From contig CANFST010000015.1 of NCBI GenBank assembly GCA_947449695.1, forward strand, positions 1 through 64,000: DNA of 64,000 nucleotides, in the 5' to 3' direction. A program made the position numbers and the translations under genes. This DNA is from Chitinophagales bacterium. GTDB lineage: Bacteria; Bacteroidota; Bacteroidia; Chitinophagales; CAIODY01. This document shows, in pieces, positions 1 through 9,233 of this stretch (positions are counted from its first letter, which is position 1; every line of letters starts with the position of its first letter). The notes below the pieces were generated by a model, which ran no database searches, was not told the origin of the DNA, and worked only from the letters and a program-made list of their open reading frames with translations.

Positions 1-53
1 CCTTTACTTTTGAAAAAATCTAAAAACTGCTGACGGATTTCGGAAGAGGTCAT
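1..53 (-). CDS. alaS: Alanine--tRNA ligase, N-terminal fragment running off the left edge
   Basis: Reverse complement of 1-53 translates to MTSSEIRQQFLDFFKSKG, the characteristic AlaRS N-terminus; not in the ORF track because it is truncated. Confidence 0.85.
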   Translation of the reverse strand, partial: MTSSEIRQQFLDFFKSK

Positions 54-83
54 TTATGAATTATGAGTTATAAATTATGAATT

Positions 84-166
84 GTCATTGGTCATAAGAC
101 ATTGGTCATTGGGGAATACAAACGCTAATTGTATTTGCTAATGACTACTGACAAATGACTATTGAC
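84..166. repeat. Imperfect inverted repeat of GTCATTGG / AATGAC type (dispersed-repeat-like)
   Basis: Left arm 84-110 GTCATTGGTCATAAGACATTGGTCATT pairs imperfectly (about 19/27) with right arm 140-166 AATGACTACTGACAAATGACTATTGAC. Confidence 0.5.
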
Positions 167-244
167 TTTTTCGAACGGCGAAGTTAAAAAAATGAAGGGA
201 TTGAATTAAACAGCAGTAATATTATTTTTCAATGAGTAAGAAAT

Positions 245-1141
245 TTATTTACACACTGAAATTTTCTGAATAGCAATACTTTTATCAGCATTGAAAATTT
301 TCAGAAAATAAATTCCGTTATCGAAATTGCTCACATCAATCGTAGTTTGATGATTGTTCAGCGAAATATTTCTCACTAATTGCCCAACTGAATTACTAAT
401 TTCAATTTTGTTGATTGATGAATTAGATTGAATGTAAATCTTGCTGGAAGAAGGATTGGGGAATAGCTGAACGGAATTATCAGCACTAATTTCATTTACT
501 CCAGTTGTTCTGTTCAATGAAAAATCATCTACTAAAAATGTTGTTCTAAAATGCGCTTGCGTATTTGGAGCAGCAGTTGCCACTTCAATCATGGCCAATT
601 TGGCTTTACTGCCACTTACTGTGTAATTAATATTTGCTGAGGCTTTTGTATAAGTGCTTGCAGCATTAGGAATCAATATTGTAGCATCGCCAATTAACAT
701 CCCTAACGAGTCAAAAATATCAACATGAGCAAATGCAGTATCGTTTCCAACTTGATTAAACTTATAATAGAAACTAAATTCATCGGGTTGTTGCGTTAGT
801 GTAATTGAATTGGCAAAAGAGCTGTAAGCATCTGTATCATCAGCTACGGTCATTTGCCCAACAAATGTGGAGGATGCGGTGTAATCGAAAATGTTATTTA
901 GCTGAATAGCTTTTGTGCCAGTGTGAGCATCATTTGAAATAAAATATGTTGAAGTGCTTGACAATGAATCATGGTGAGCAACACCGTTGGAATCAATAAA
1001 TACAATGATTGCCAACTGCTGTGGATTCCAGTTAGACGTGTGTCCGCCAGATAAAATATTCTCAAAACTGCTGTTTGGAATTTGAGCCAATGCAATAGTT
1101 GAAATAAATAAAGCAAAAAAGATTGTAGTAATTAGTTTCAT
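245..1141 (-). CDS. Secreted protein with T9SS type A C-terminal sorting domain
   Basis: Signal peptide MKLITTIFFALFISTIALAQ; C-term VQLFPNPSSSKIYIQS...NGIYFLKIFNADKSIAIQKISVCK typical of Por secretion tail. Confidence 0.85.
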   Translation of the reverse strand: MKLITTIFFALFISTIALAQIPNSSFENILSGGHTSNWNPQQLAIIVFIDSNGVAHHDSLSSTSTYFISNDAHTGTKAIQLNNIFDYTASSTFVGQMTVADDTDAYSSFANSITLTQQPDEFSFYYKFNQVGNDTAFAHVDIFDSLGMLIGDATILIPNAASTYTKASANINYTVSGSKAKLAMIEVATAAPNTQAHFRTTFLVDDFSLNRTTGVNEISADNSVQLFPNPSSSKIYIQSNSSINKIEISNSVGQLVRNISLNNHQTTIDVSNFDNGIYFLKIFNADKSIAIQKISVCK

Positions 1142-1318
1142 GATAGTTTGGTTTTAAAATTAAAAAAATGTTTTTAAAATAGACGACTAAAAATGTAAAA
1201 TGGTTGCAAGCAAATTTTGTATTTGTTCTTTATATCTAAACATTTGGGATAAAAAGGAAAAGATTGAATTAAATGAAAAAGTTTATTTTTGGAAAATCTA
1301 AAAACAAATTTAATAGTC

Positions 1319-2011
1319 ATGAGGAAATGCAACTTGCTTTTAATTGTATTTGCGCTTTACAGTTTGAATTTATTCGCACAAGGGAATTACATAGGTATCA
1401 ATGCCAATGCAGGGTTGGTGAATGTGAATGGTGTGAATAATTCATCAAGTAAATTTCTGTTTGTTTTAAATCCAAGTTTATCATTTCAAAGTATTTCTCA
1501 AAACAATTTTTTGTTTGCAATTGATTTAATGTATGAAACAAAAGGGAATTCTTACACCCAACTAAAAACTGATCCAAACGGCGCAACACTTAATGGAACT
1601 TACACTGTGAAGTTTAGGTACAATTACATGGCGTTACCTATCAAAGTTGGTTACCATTCTGGTGGAAAACTTTTTGGAATTGTTGCCGGAGGTTTGAATC
1701 CATCGTTTTTTTTGAATGAATATTTTTATACACCAACATTTGATGCAAACAACAATCAAAATGGTTCAAAGACTATTCAAATTACTTCAAATAATAGCAG
1801 AGAAAAGATGAATGTTTTTGATTTAGCTCCTTTCGCAGAATTTGGAGGCGGAATAAAATTCAATCAAAAAATATCATTACAAAGTGTTTTCAAGTTTCAA
1901 TATAGTTTGACTTCTTTCAATCAATTCAATCCTCATCATTATGGAATTTCTTTGTCAGTTGGTTTAAAATATTGTTTATCAAAAAAAGAAGCTTTACCGA
2001 CAAATAAATAA
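1319..2011 (+). CDS. Outer membrane beta-barrel protein (porin family-like)
   Basis: Signal peptide and alternating beta pattern ending in a barrel-like C-terminus; ATG at 1319 preferred over ORF start 1289. Confidence 0.6.
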   Translation: MRKCNLLLIVFALYSLNLFAQGNYIGINANAGLVNVNGVNNSSSKFLFVLNPSLSFQSISQNNFLFAIDLMYETKGNSYTQLKTDPNGATLNGTYTVKFRYNYMALPIKVGYHSGGKLFGIVAGGLNPSFFLNEYFYTPTFDANNNQNGSKTIQITSNNSREKMNVFDLAPFAEFGGGIKFNQKISLQSVFKFQYSLTSFNQFNPHHYGISLSVGLKYCLSKKEALPTNK

Positions 2012-2032
2012 GTTGTTGAATCAAATTTCAAA

Positions 2033-2824
2033 ATGAAAAAAAACTATTTCGCTTTATTTTTTACGATTCTGATTTCTGCCAATTTATTTGCGCAGGATAG
2101 CTACAAAGAAGTTGCTTCACGAATTTTTCGTTCCACTAAATTAACCGTTACAAAAGGCAACCAACAAAAAGATTACCACATCGAAAGTCCGTTTTTTAAT
2201 CTGCAATTGAAGATTTATAACGATTCGCTTTTTGTGGCAAAACTCAAGCCCAGTTGGACAACAGCCATTAAACAATTGAGTGGAAAAACCGACAAAAACT
2301 TTGGTGATGAAACCGCCAATTGTTTCTCTGTAAAAAAAAATGGCGATGAAAATTTCAAAATTAGGTTTAATAATTGCGATGATATTCCGATGAAAATCAA
2401 CATCGTTATTCAACAAGATTCACTGAAATTATTTCAGCATTGGAGCAATATTGATTTCAACAATGTAACCATCAATTTTAAAGACACTTCTTCCTTTCAT
2501 CAAATGAATATGGATGGATTTGATAAAACTTATTTCTTCAATAGCAGGCTGCAAATGCTGTATTCATGGGAGTTTGTAACTGTTCCTTATTTTGATGAAA
2601 CGCAATCAAAGTTGCTGAACCGATACTATGAAATCAAAAAAGATACTGCTGGCAAAATTTTAGAAATGAATCAAAGCAAAGAATTGGAATGGTACGATTA
2701 CATCGGCACAAAAAAGATTTCGATGAGTAAATCAGTGAAAGAAGGTGAGCAATATAAATTGGATGCAGCCGACAAAACCCGATATTATTTAGAGATTTGG
2801 AGGGACGATAAAAAGGTGAAATGA
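2033..2824 (+). CDS. Hypothetical secreted protein
   Basis: 263-aa ORF with signal peptide MKKNYFALFFTILISANLFAQ. Confidence 0.6.
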   Translation: MKKNYFALFFTILISANLFAQDSYKEVASRIFRSTKLTVTKGNQQKDYHIESPFFNLQLKIYNDSLFVAKLKPSWTTAIKQLSGKTDKNFGDETANCFSVKKNGDENFKIRFNNCDDIPMKINIVIQQDSLKLFQHWSNIDFNNVTINFKDTSSFHQMNMDGFDKTYFFNSRLQMLYSWEFVTVPYFDETQSKLLNRYYEIKKDTAGKILEMNQSKELEWYDYIGTKKISMSKSVKEGEQYKLDAADKTRYYLEIWRDDKKVK

Positions 2825-2880
2825 TTTTAGAATGGTATTTAGAGTCTTAAGCCAATTAAAATAAATCCTTAAATTTTCGT

Positions 2881-3915
2881 TTAATTTTTTCTTTGTAAAA
2901 AAATTTTACTTCGAAATGCAGCATTGTTTTTAACATTCATATAGAATAAATTGATGTCGCCAATGTGATAATTTTTTATGTTTAAAAAAGGGAATGGCGA
3001 TTTAATCCATAGTAGCCCCTTATTCACTTTTGCTCCGACAAATTTTGGTTTTATTTTTCCGAATGGTTTTATCACTGCACCTTCATTGAATTGTTTCCCA
3101 ACATTATTTTCAACATCATTCCATGATAATGGATTTACACAATAAGCCACAGCATATTCATTGTAATTTGGTGGGTAATAATTTTCTTTAAAAGTGTACC
3201 AACTTAAATAACATTTTGTTTGCGATGAGTCTTTACATGGTAATAAAAAATTTAAAGAATCTTTAGGGATTGGCATTCCGATAATATAAGCTGCAACTAA
3301 TTGTTTCATTAATGGCTGATTTGCAAAATAATCTCTCAATAACCAAAATGCATGTAATCCGCCCTGGCTGTGCGATGCAATAATAATTGGTCTGCCGTGG
3401 TTGTAGTTTTTTAAATAAAATTCAAATGATGTTTTTATGTCTTCATAAGCCAACCTTAATGCTTTTCTTTTCAATGATTTATCTGGTGTGAAAAATGCAT
3501 ACAGATGTGCTTGCCTGTATCGAGGTGCATAAATTTTTCCTGCACTATTAAAAGCACTTGCCTGATAAAGAATTGTACTATTGTCGGTTTTGAGATTTAA
3601 CTCCACATCATTCACATCGGCATTCCAGCAAAAATTTTGTTTTGGAGCTTGCGTAAAAGTGGTTGGGTGAATCCAAAATACATCTACCATTTGCGCTATG
3701 GAGGTATCTGTTTTTCCATCAGGGCTTTGGTCGCAAGCATCGTTTCTGTTTGGCAATGCAGCCCAGTTTTTAGATTGACTATAATCAGGCGCTGGCGGTG
3801 CTTTCACTTGTTCAAATGGTTGGTGCATGAATGTTTGAGTTTGTTTAACTCTAATGCAACAACAACTTGTGAATAAAATTGAAATTAAACAAATCAGAAT
3901 AAAATTTCGAAACAT
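2881..3915 (-). CDS. DUF3089 domain-containing (alpha/beta hydrolase-like) lipoprotein
   Basis: Lipobox-like CC near N-term; DVFWIHPTTF and IIASHSQGG nucleophile-elbow motif. Confidence 0.75.
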   Translation of the reverse strand: MFRNFILICLISILFTSCCCIRVKQTQTFMHQPFEQVKAPPAPDYSQSKNWAALPNRNDACDQSPDGKTDTSIAQMVDVFWIHPTTFTQAPKQNFCWNADVNDVELNLKTDNSTILYQASAFNSAGKIYAPRYRQAHLYAFFTPDKSLKRKALRLAYEDIKTSFEFYLKNYNHGRPIIIASHSQGGLHAFWLLRDYFANQPLMKQLVAAYIIGMPIPKDSLNFLLPCKDSSQTKCYLSWYTFKENYYPPNYNEYAVAYCVNPLSWNDVENNVGKQFNEGAVIKPFGKIKPKFVGAKVNKGLLWIKSPFPFLNIKNYHIGDINLFYMNVKNNAAFRSKIFLQRKN

Positions 3916-3989
3916 TTAAGCTTGTTTTTAAGGGTGCAAATTTAGTCAATGAACAACATTGTACAACTTGGCTATTCAAAATTTGTATC

Positions 3990-4826
3990 TTGCAAAAAAA
4001 TGAAATTAAAGTGTCTGATTTTTTTCAAAATAAAGTTTTAATTATTACAGGAGCATCGTCCGGAATTGGTTTGGCAACGGCATTTGAAGCGTTTGTAAAA
4101 AATGCAAAAGTTGTTTTTGCTGCTCGTAATTTGGATGCTGTTAAAAGTGAATTACAAAAAAAAAATATTGCATCAGAAAAATATTTGTTGGTTAAAACTG
4201 ATGTTGCTATAGAATCCGATTGTAAAAATTTAATTGAGCAAACAATTCAAAAATTTGGTGGTATTGATATCTTGATCAACAATGCTGGCATTTCAATGAG
4301 AGCAGCATTTGAAGATGTTGAATTGGAAGTGATAAAAAAACTGATGGATGTTAATTTTTGGGGTACTGTGTATTGCTGTAAATATGCACTGCCTTATTTA
4401 ATAAAAAGTAAAGGTTCAATTGCAGGTGTTAGTTCTGTGGCTGGTTTTAAGGGATTACCTGGAAGAACTGGTTATTCTTCATCTAAATTTGCGATGAATG
4501 GTTTTTTAGAAACTTTACGATTGGAATTGTTTGAAAAAAATGTAAGTGTTTCAATTATTTGTCCTGGATATACATCTTCCAACATTCGCAATACTGCTTT
4601 GAATAAGGAAGGAAAATCACAAAATGAATCACCTTTAGAGGAATCAAAACTAATGAGTGCCGAAGCTGTTGCGAAAGAAATTTTATCAGCTATTGAAAAT
4701 AAAAAAAAATTCAAAGTGTTGACGCTGATGGGTAACGCAACATTTTGGTTAAATAAATTTTTCCCAAAATTTATTGATAGACAGGCTTTGAAATTGATAA
4801 AAAAAGAGACCAAATCACCTATTTGA
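3990..4826 (+). CDS. SDR family oxidoreductase
   Basis: TGASSGIG, NNAG, YSSSKFA motifs; apparent TTG start. Confidence 0.85.
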   Translation: MQKNEIKVSDFFQNKVLIITGASSGIGLATAFEAFVKNAKVVFAARNLDAVKSELQKKNIASEKYLLVKTDVAIESDCKNLIEQTIQKFGGIDILINNAGISMRAAFEDVELEVIKKLMDVNFWGTVYCCKYALPYLIKSKGSIAGVSSVAGFKGLPGRTGYSSSKFAMNGFLETLRLELFEKNVSVSIICPGYTSSNIRNTALNKEGKSQNESPLEESKLMSAEAVAKEILSAIENKKKFKVLTLMGNATFWLNKFFPKFIDRQALKLIKKETKSPI

Positions 4827-4835
4827 AAAATAGGT
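4817..4835. terminator. Hairpin shared by the 3' ends of two convergent genes
   Basis: ACCTATTT-GAA-AAATAGGT, 8-bp perfect stem spanning both stop-codon regions. Confidence 0.45.
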
Positions 4836-5854
4836 TATCCCATTAACCAATCTGCTGCAATCAATTCATTATTATGTTTCTCTGAATATAAAGCATAGCT
4901 GAATCCCTTTTGTAATGCATATCCTGCGGCTTCGCCTTGTTTGTTTACTGCAATAAAAGCAATTTGTTTGTCTTTTAATTTATCACCTCTTAATTTAATT
5001 GCACGTTCGATAGCGGCTTTGCAAGCGGCTTTCGGCGATTTTCCAAGACGCATTAATTCTACTACTAAATGACTTCCAGCAATTCTTATCACTTCTTCGC
5101 CATGCCCAGTTGCAGCTGCTGCACCAACTTCATTATCTACATACATACCAGCACCAATAATGGGCGAATCACCTACTCTACCTCGATATTTAAAGCCCAT
5201 TCCGCTTGTAGTGCATGAGCCCGAAAGATTCTGAATGTTATCTAATGCCAGCAAAGCTATCGTGTCATGATTGAATTGTCCGTTTTCTAATTTATTTGGG
5301 GCATTGGTTTTATTGCCTATATTTTCAATATTAATCATTGGTTTATACTGCGATTTTTTTAACCATTCTTTGTAATTCTTTTCAGCATCTGGTGATAATT
5401 TTTTTGGTTTTAATTCAAATCCATTTGCCAATGCAAATTGTTGCGCACCTTGCCCAACAAGCATAACATGCGGCGATTTTTCCATTACTGCCCGTGCAAC
5501 TGAAATGGGATGTTCAATTTGTTCTAATGCAGCCACACTGCCACAATCGCCTAAATGATTCATAATACTGGCATCTAAAGTTACTATACCATCTCTATCT
5601 GGGTTTCCACTTAGTCCAACACAGCAGTTTATTTCGCTTTCAGTTATCATTACGCCTTGTTCAACTGCATCAAGAGCTGATTTGCCATTTTTTAATAATT
5701 CCCATGCTTTAGCATTCGCTCTTAAACCTGCATCCCAAGTGCTTATCACTAATGGAAAATTATTTATTTTTTGATCAGCTGTTACCTTCAGAATAAATGG
5801 GAAACTACCAGCAGCCAAAGCGGTTTGAGTAATAAATTTACGACGAGTAGTCAT
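4835..5854 (-). CDS. N(4)-(beta-N-acetylglucosaminyl)-L-asparaginase (glycosylasparaginase family)
   Basis: NFPLVISTWD...; GSCTTSGMGFKYRGRVGDSPIIGAGMYVDNEVGAAAATGHGE typical Ntn-hydrolase asparaginase motifs; Tat-like signal TRRKFI. Confidence 0.88.
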   Translation of the reverse strand: MTTRRKFITQTALAAGSFPFILKVTADQKINNFPLVISTWDAGLRANAKAWELLKNGKSALDAVEQGVMITESEINCCVGLSGNPDRDGIVTLDASIMNHLGDCGSVAALEQIEHPISVARAVMEKSPHVMLVGQGAQQFALANGFELKPKKLSPDAEKNYKEWLKKSQYKPMINIENIGNKTNAPNKLENGQFNHDTIALLALDNIQNLSGSCTTSGMGFKYRGRVGDSPIIGAGMYVDNEVGAAAATGHGEEVIRIAGSHLVVELMRLGKSPKAACKAAIERAIKLRGDKLKDKQIAFIAVNKQGEAAGYALQKGFSYALYSEKHNNELIAADWLMG

Positions 5855-6058
5855 GTTATTTTTTTTTGAAAAATAAGCATCATTTATTATTCAACAATAA
5901 AAAAAACCTTGTTTGAGTAGTTTAAGAGATGGAAATTGCACAATTAATTTCGATTTGTTTCGCCTACTACAATTTACCATTCGCCTAAAACCTTTTTGGG
6001 GCTTATATTTGCGTTCTATTTTCGCAGTCTTTTCAATTTTTATAATAAATAAACAATT

Positions 6059-7294
6059 ATGCTTTCAAGAGTTTTTACGGTGTTGTTGGTGTGGCTTGTG
6101 TTAGATTTATATTTTTTTCAAGCAATTAAAACTGTTACATCTAATCAACGAATTTATTGGATGTATTGGGGAATAGAATGTGTGGTAATGTTAATAGCTT
6201 TTTATTTTTTTATCAGTGGAAAATTTGCAACCGCTGCTCCTAAAAATCTTAATTTGATTAGTGGATTAATGATGGTAATGGTATTGCCAAAATTATTTGT
6301 TGCGCCAGTATTGATGCTCGAAGATATTTTCAGGCTTGTGTTTTCAGGTTTTAGATGGGTAACACATTTTTTCTCATCAGATAAAAATAATGAAATTGCT
6401 TTGATGGTTTCACGACGAAAATTTATTAGTCAGGCAGCTATTTTATTAGCAGTTATTCCATTTGCAGGTTTATTATATGGAGTTGTAAAAGGAAAATATC
6501 AATATACAATTCGTCGAGTAAAACTAAAATTTAACGATTTGCCTGATGCATTTCATGGTTTTACAATCACACAATTATCAGACATACATTCGGGAAGTTT
6601 TGATGATGAAAAAGCTGTGGCAAAAGGTATTGAAATGATTAATGCACAAAAGAGTGATGTGATTTTTTTTACAGGTGATTTAGTGAATAACAAAGCGGAT
6701 GAAATGCTGCCTTGGAAAAAAATGTTCAGCACATTGAATGCACCAATGGGGAAATTTTCAATTCTTGGAAATCATGATTATGGTGATTATATCGCATGGG
6801 AAAGTGAACATGCCAAAACAAATAATTTGCAACAACTTAAAAATACACATGGTGAAATTGGTTTTAAATTATTGTTGAATGAAAATGTGCGATTAGAAAA
6901 AAATGGCCAAACAATTTCTTTATTAGGAGTAGAAAATTGGGGACTTAGAGGATTTCATCAATATGGCGATTTGAAAAAAGCATTAACCAATGTGAATCAA
7001 AATGAATTTAAGATTTTGCTTTCGCACGATCCTTCTCATTGGGAAGCACAAGTATTGCAACATCCTAAACACATTCATCTTACGTTGAGCGGACATACAC
7101 ACGGTATGCAAATGGGTATTGAAGTACCTGGTTTCAGATGGAGCCCTGTTCAATATATTTACAAGCAATGGGCAGGTGCCTATCAGCAAAATGGGAAATA
7201 TATTTATGTTAATCGTGGCTTCGGATTTTTGGGATACCCAGGCAGGGTAGGCATATTACCTGAGATTACTGTTATCACTTTAGAAAAAGCATAA
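6059..7294 (+). CDS. Metallophosphoesterase, membrane-anchored
   Basis: QLSDIHSG, FTGDLVNN, LGNHDYG, LSGHTHGMQ motifs; N-terminal TM segments. Confidence 0.88.
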   Translation: MLSRVFTVLLVWLVLDLYFFQAIKTVTSNQRIYWMYWGIECVVMLIAFYFFISGKFATAAPKNLNLISGLMMVMVLPKLFVAPVLMLEDIFRLVFSGFRWVTHFFSSDKNNEIALMVSRRKFISQAAILLAVIPFAGLLYGVVKGKYQYTIRRVKLKFNDLPDAFHGFTITQLSDIHSGSFDDEKAVAKGIEMINAQKSDVIFFTGDLVNNKADEMLPWKKMFSTLNAPMGKFSILGNHDYGDYIAWESEHAKTNNLQQLKNTHGEIGFKLLLNENVRLEKNGQTISLLGVENWGLRGFHQYGDLKKALTNVNQNEFKILLSHDPSHWEAQVLQHPKHIHLTLSGHTHGMQMGIEVPGFRWSPVQYIYKQWAGAYQQNGKYIYVNRGFGFLGYPGRVGILPEITVITLEKA

Positions 7295-7301
7295 AGTAAT
7301 T

Positions 7302-8483
7302 TTATTCTTTCTCTTTTTTAGGCTCCCTTTTCGACCCTTCATATAATTCATATTCTAACAATCTACATTCGATTGTACTATTGTAGAATTCATATTTCTT
7401 ATTAGCTTTTAAACCTATTTTTTTTGCCAAATTCATATTGCCTGTAAAAATATAACCCATATAGCCACCACATTTTTGTTTTAGAAAATCTCCAATGCGG
7501 CTGTAGGTGCCTTCCAAAGCTGTTGCTTCACCTAATCGTTCACCATATTCAGGATTCATGATTACAATTCCTTTTTCAGATTCTGGAATGATCGTATTTG
7601 CAAAATCACATACATCAAAATCAATCAGCATTTCAACACCAGCATTATAAGCGTTGTATTTAGCAGCTTTTACAGCCTCTTCATCTAAATCAGTAGCAAT
7701 AATTTTAAAGGTTGGGGCAGAGGTTATTTTGTTTTTTAACAAAGTCATTTCGTTGAAATAAACGGATTCGTCATAGTCAACAATATGCATAAAAGCATAA
7801 TTGCTACGCTGTAATCCCGGCATTCGATTGGTGGCTAAAAGTGCAGCTTCAATTGCTAATGTTCCAGCGCCACACATTGGATTAATAAAATTTGAATTGC
7901 GATTCCATTGAGTTGCTAATATGGTGGCAGCTGCTAATGATTCCATCATTGGTGCTTTACTTGGCATTTTTCGGTAGCCATGTTTTGATAAAGTTTCTCC
8001 GGAGGTATCAATAAAAATTTCAGCTTCATATTCTTTCCAAAATAGATGAATGACAGCACCGTTAAGCTCTGGTCCTGAGTTTGGACGATTGCCAGTTTTG
8101 TTGCGTAATCTATCAGCAATAGCATCTTTCACTTTTACATTAGCAAATAATGGATTATTTATTGTGTTGTTATCAATTTTTCCTGTGATTGAAAAATAGG
8201 TATTAGGGGTAATAATTTTTTCCCAGCTTATTCTGCTCAGATTGTTATATAAATCATCAGCATCAAAGGCTTTAAACTTTTTTATGCTGAATAAAATCTG
8301 ACTGGCACATCGCAGGTTTAAATTCAGGTGAATGCAGTCATTCATCGTGCCATTTAATTCAATACCTGTTTGAAAAACCCTTTCAGGTTTAAATCCTAAA
8401 GCCTCAACTTCTTGTTTTAAATAAGGGGAAAGATGTTTGCTGCAAGTAATAATTATGTTACTTGGCGTAGTAAATAAATGCAT
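7302..8483 (-). CDS. Class I SAM-dependent RNA methyltransferase (THUMP domain, RlmL/YcbY N-terminal-like)
   Basis: NFINPMCGAGTLAIEAALLATNRMPG and IVIMNPEYGERLG motifs. Confidence 0.85.
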   Translation of the reverse strand: MHLFTTPSNIIITCSKHLSPYLKQEVEALGFKPERVFQTGIELNGTMNDCIHLNLNLRCASQILFSIKKFKAFDADDLYNNLSRISWEKIITPNTYFSITGKIDNNTINNPLFANVKVKDAIADRLRNKTGNRPNSGPELNGAVIHLFWKEYEAEIFIDTSGETLSKHGYRKMPSKAPMMESLAAATILATQWNRNSNFINPMCGAGTLAIEAALLATNRMPGLQRSNYAFMHIVDYDESVYFNEMTLLKNKITSAPTFKIIATDLDEEAVKAAKYNAYNAGVEMLIDFDVCDFANTIIPESEKGIVIMNPEYGERLGEATALEGTYSRIGDFLKQKCGGYMGYIFTGNMNLAKKIGLKANKKYEFYNSTIECRLLEYELYEGSKREPKKEKE

Positions 8484-8536
8484 GGTGCAATATTAACAAG
8501 TAATAATGAAACGGAATGTGATTGGAATAAAATGAT

Positions 8537-9115
8537 TCAATCGTTTATTGCTCTTTCAATATTTTTATCTGGAATAATCCACATGATAGCTACAATAACA
8601 AATAATATTTCAGAAATGACAGGTGTTATAAAAGATGCTCCAATGGCTGATGTATAACCAATTAGCGAATAAATTCCTTTTCGTGTCTGTTTTTTTAGTG
8701 CTGATAAAATATTGGGCGATAATGAATGACAAGCCATAATAGTGTGCTGTAAAATAGTGTATGATACTCCACAAATATTTAATAACACTGCATAGCAAGC
8801 AACTGTTGAGGTTGCAAAATTATTTTCACCCATCCAACCCGTTGCGAATGGAACTAATGATAACCAAAACAACAAGTTTAAATTTGCCCACATAATTCCT
8901 GAGCTAACATGTTTTACAACGTGCAATAAATGATGATGATTGCCCCAGTAAATGCCTACAAAAACAAAACTCAATGCATAGCAAAAAAATGTAGGTAACA
9001 TTGGTTGTAAAGCTGTAATTGAACTTTGGTGAGGCATTTTAATTTCTAACACCATAATGGTAATTATAATAGCTAATACGCCATCGCTAAAGGCTTCTAA
9101 TCGGCTTTTGTTCAT
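8537..9115 (-). CDS. TMEM175/DUF1211 family membrane protein
   Basis: N-term RLEAFSDGVLAIIITIMVLEIKMP signature. Confidence 0.88.
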   Translation of the reverse strand: MNKSRLEAFSDGVLAIIITIMVLEIKMPHQSSITALQPMLPTFFCYALSFVFVGIYWGNHHHLLHVVKHVSSGIMWANLNLLFWLSLVPFATGWMGENNFATSTVACYAVLLNICGVSYTILQHTIMACHSLSPNILSALKKQTRKGIYSLIGYTSAIGASFITPVISEILFVIVAIMWIIPDKNIERAIND

Positions 9116-9178
9116 GATTTATTTTTTTCAAAAATACAATTTCATTTAAAAAATTATTGCTTCATTTTTTTTAAAAAG

Positions 9179-9210
9179 AAAAGCCCGAATGAATTTACAC
9201 TCGGGCTTTT
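9179..9210 (-). terminator. Rho-independent-like terminator downstream of the C10 peptidase gene
   Basis: AAAAGCCCGA ... TCGGGCTTTT, 10-bp stem. Confidence 0.7.
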
Positions 9211-9233
9211 ACAATTTTCTATTAACAACAAAA

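Noticed and set aside
3637-3876. Plus-strand 79-aa ORF
   Set aside because: Antisense to the DUF3089 gene with no recognisable features.
5913-6104. 63-aa ORF upstream of the metallophosphoesterase
   Set aside because: No signal or domain; overlaps the start of the real gene in another frame.
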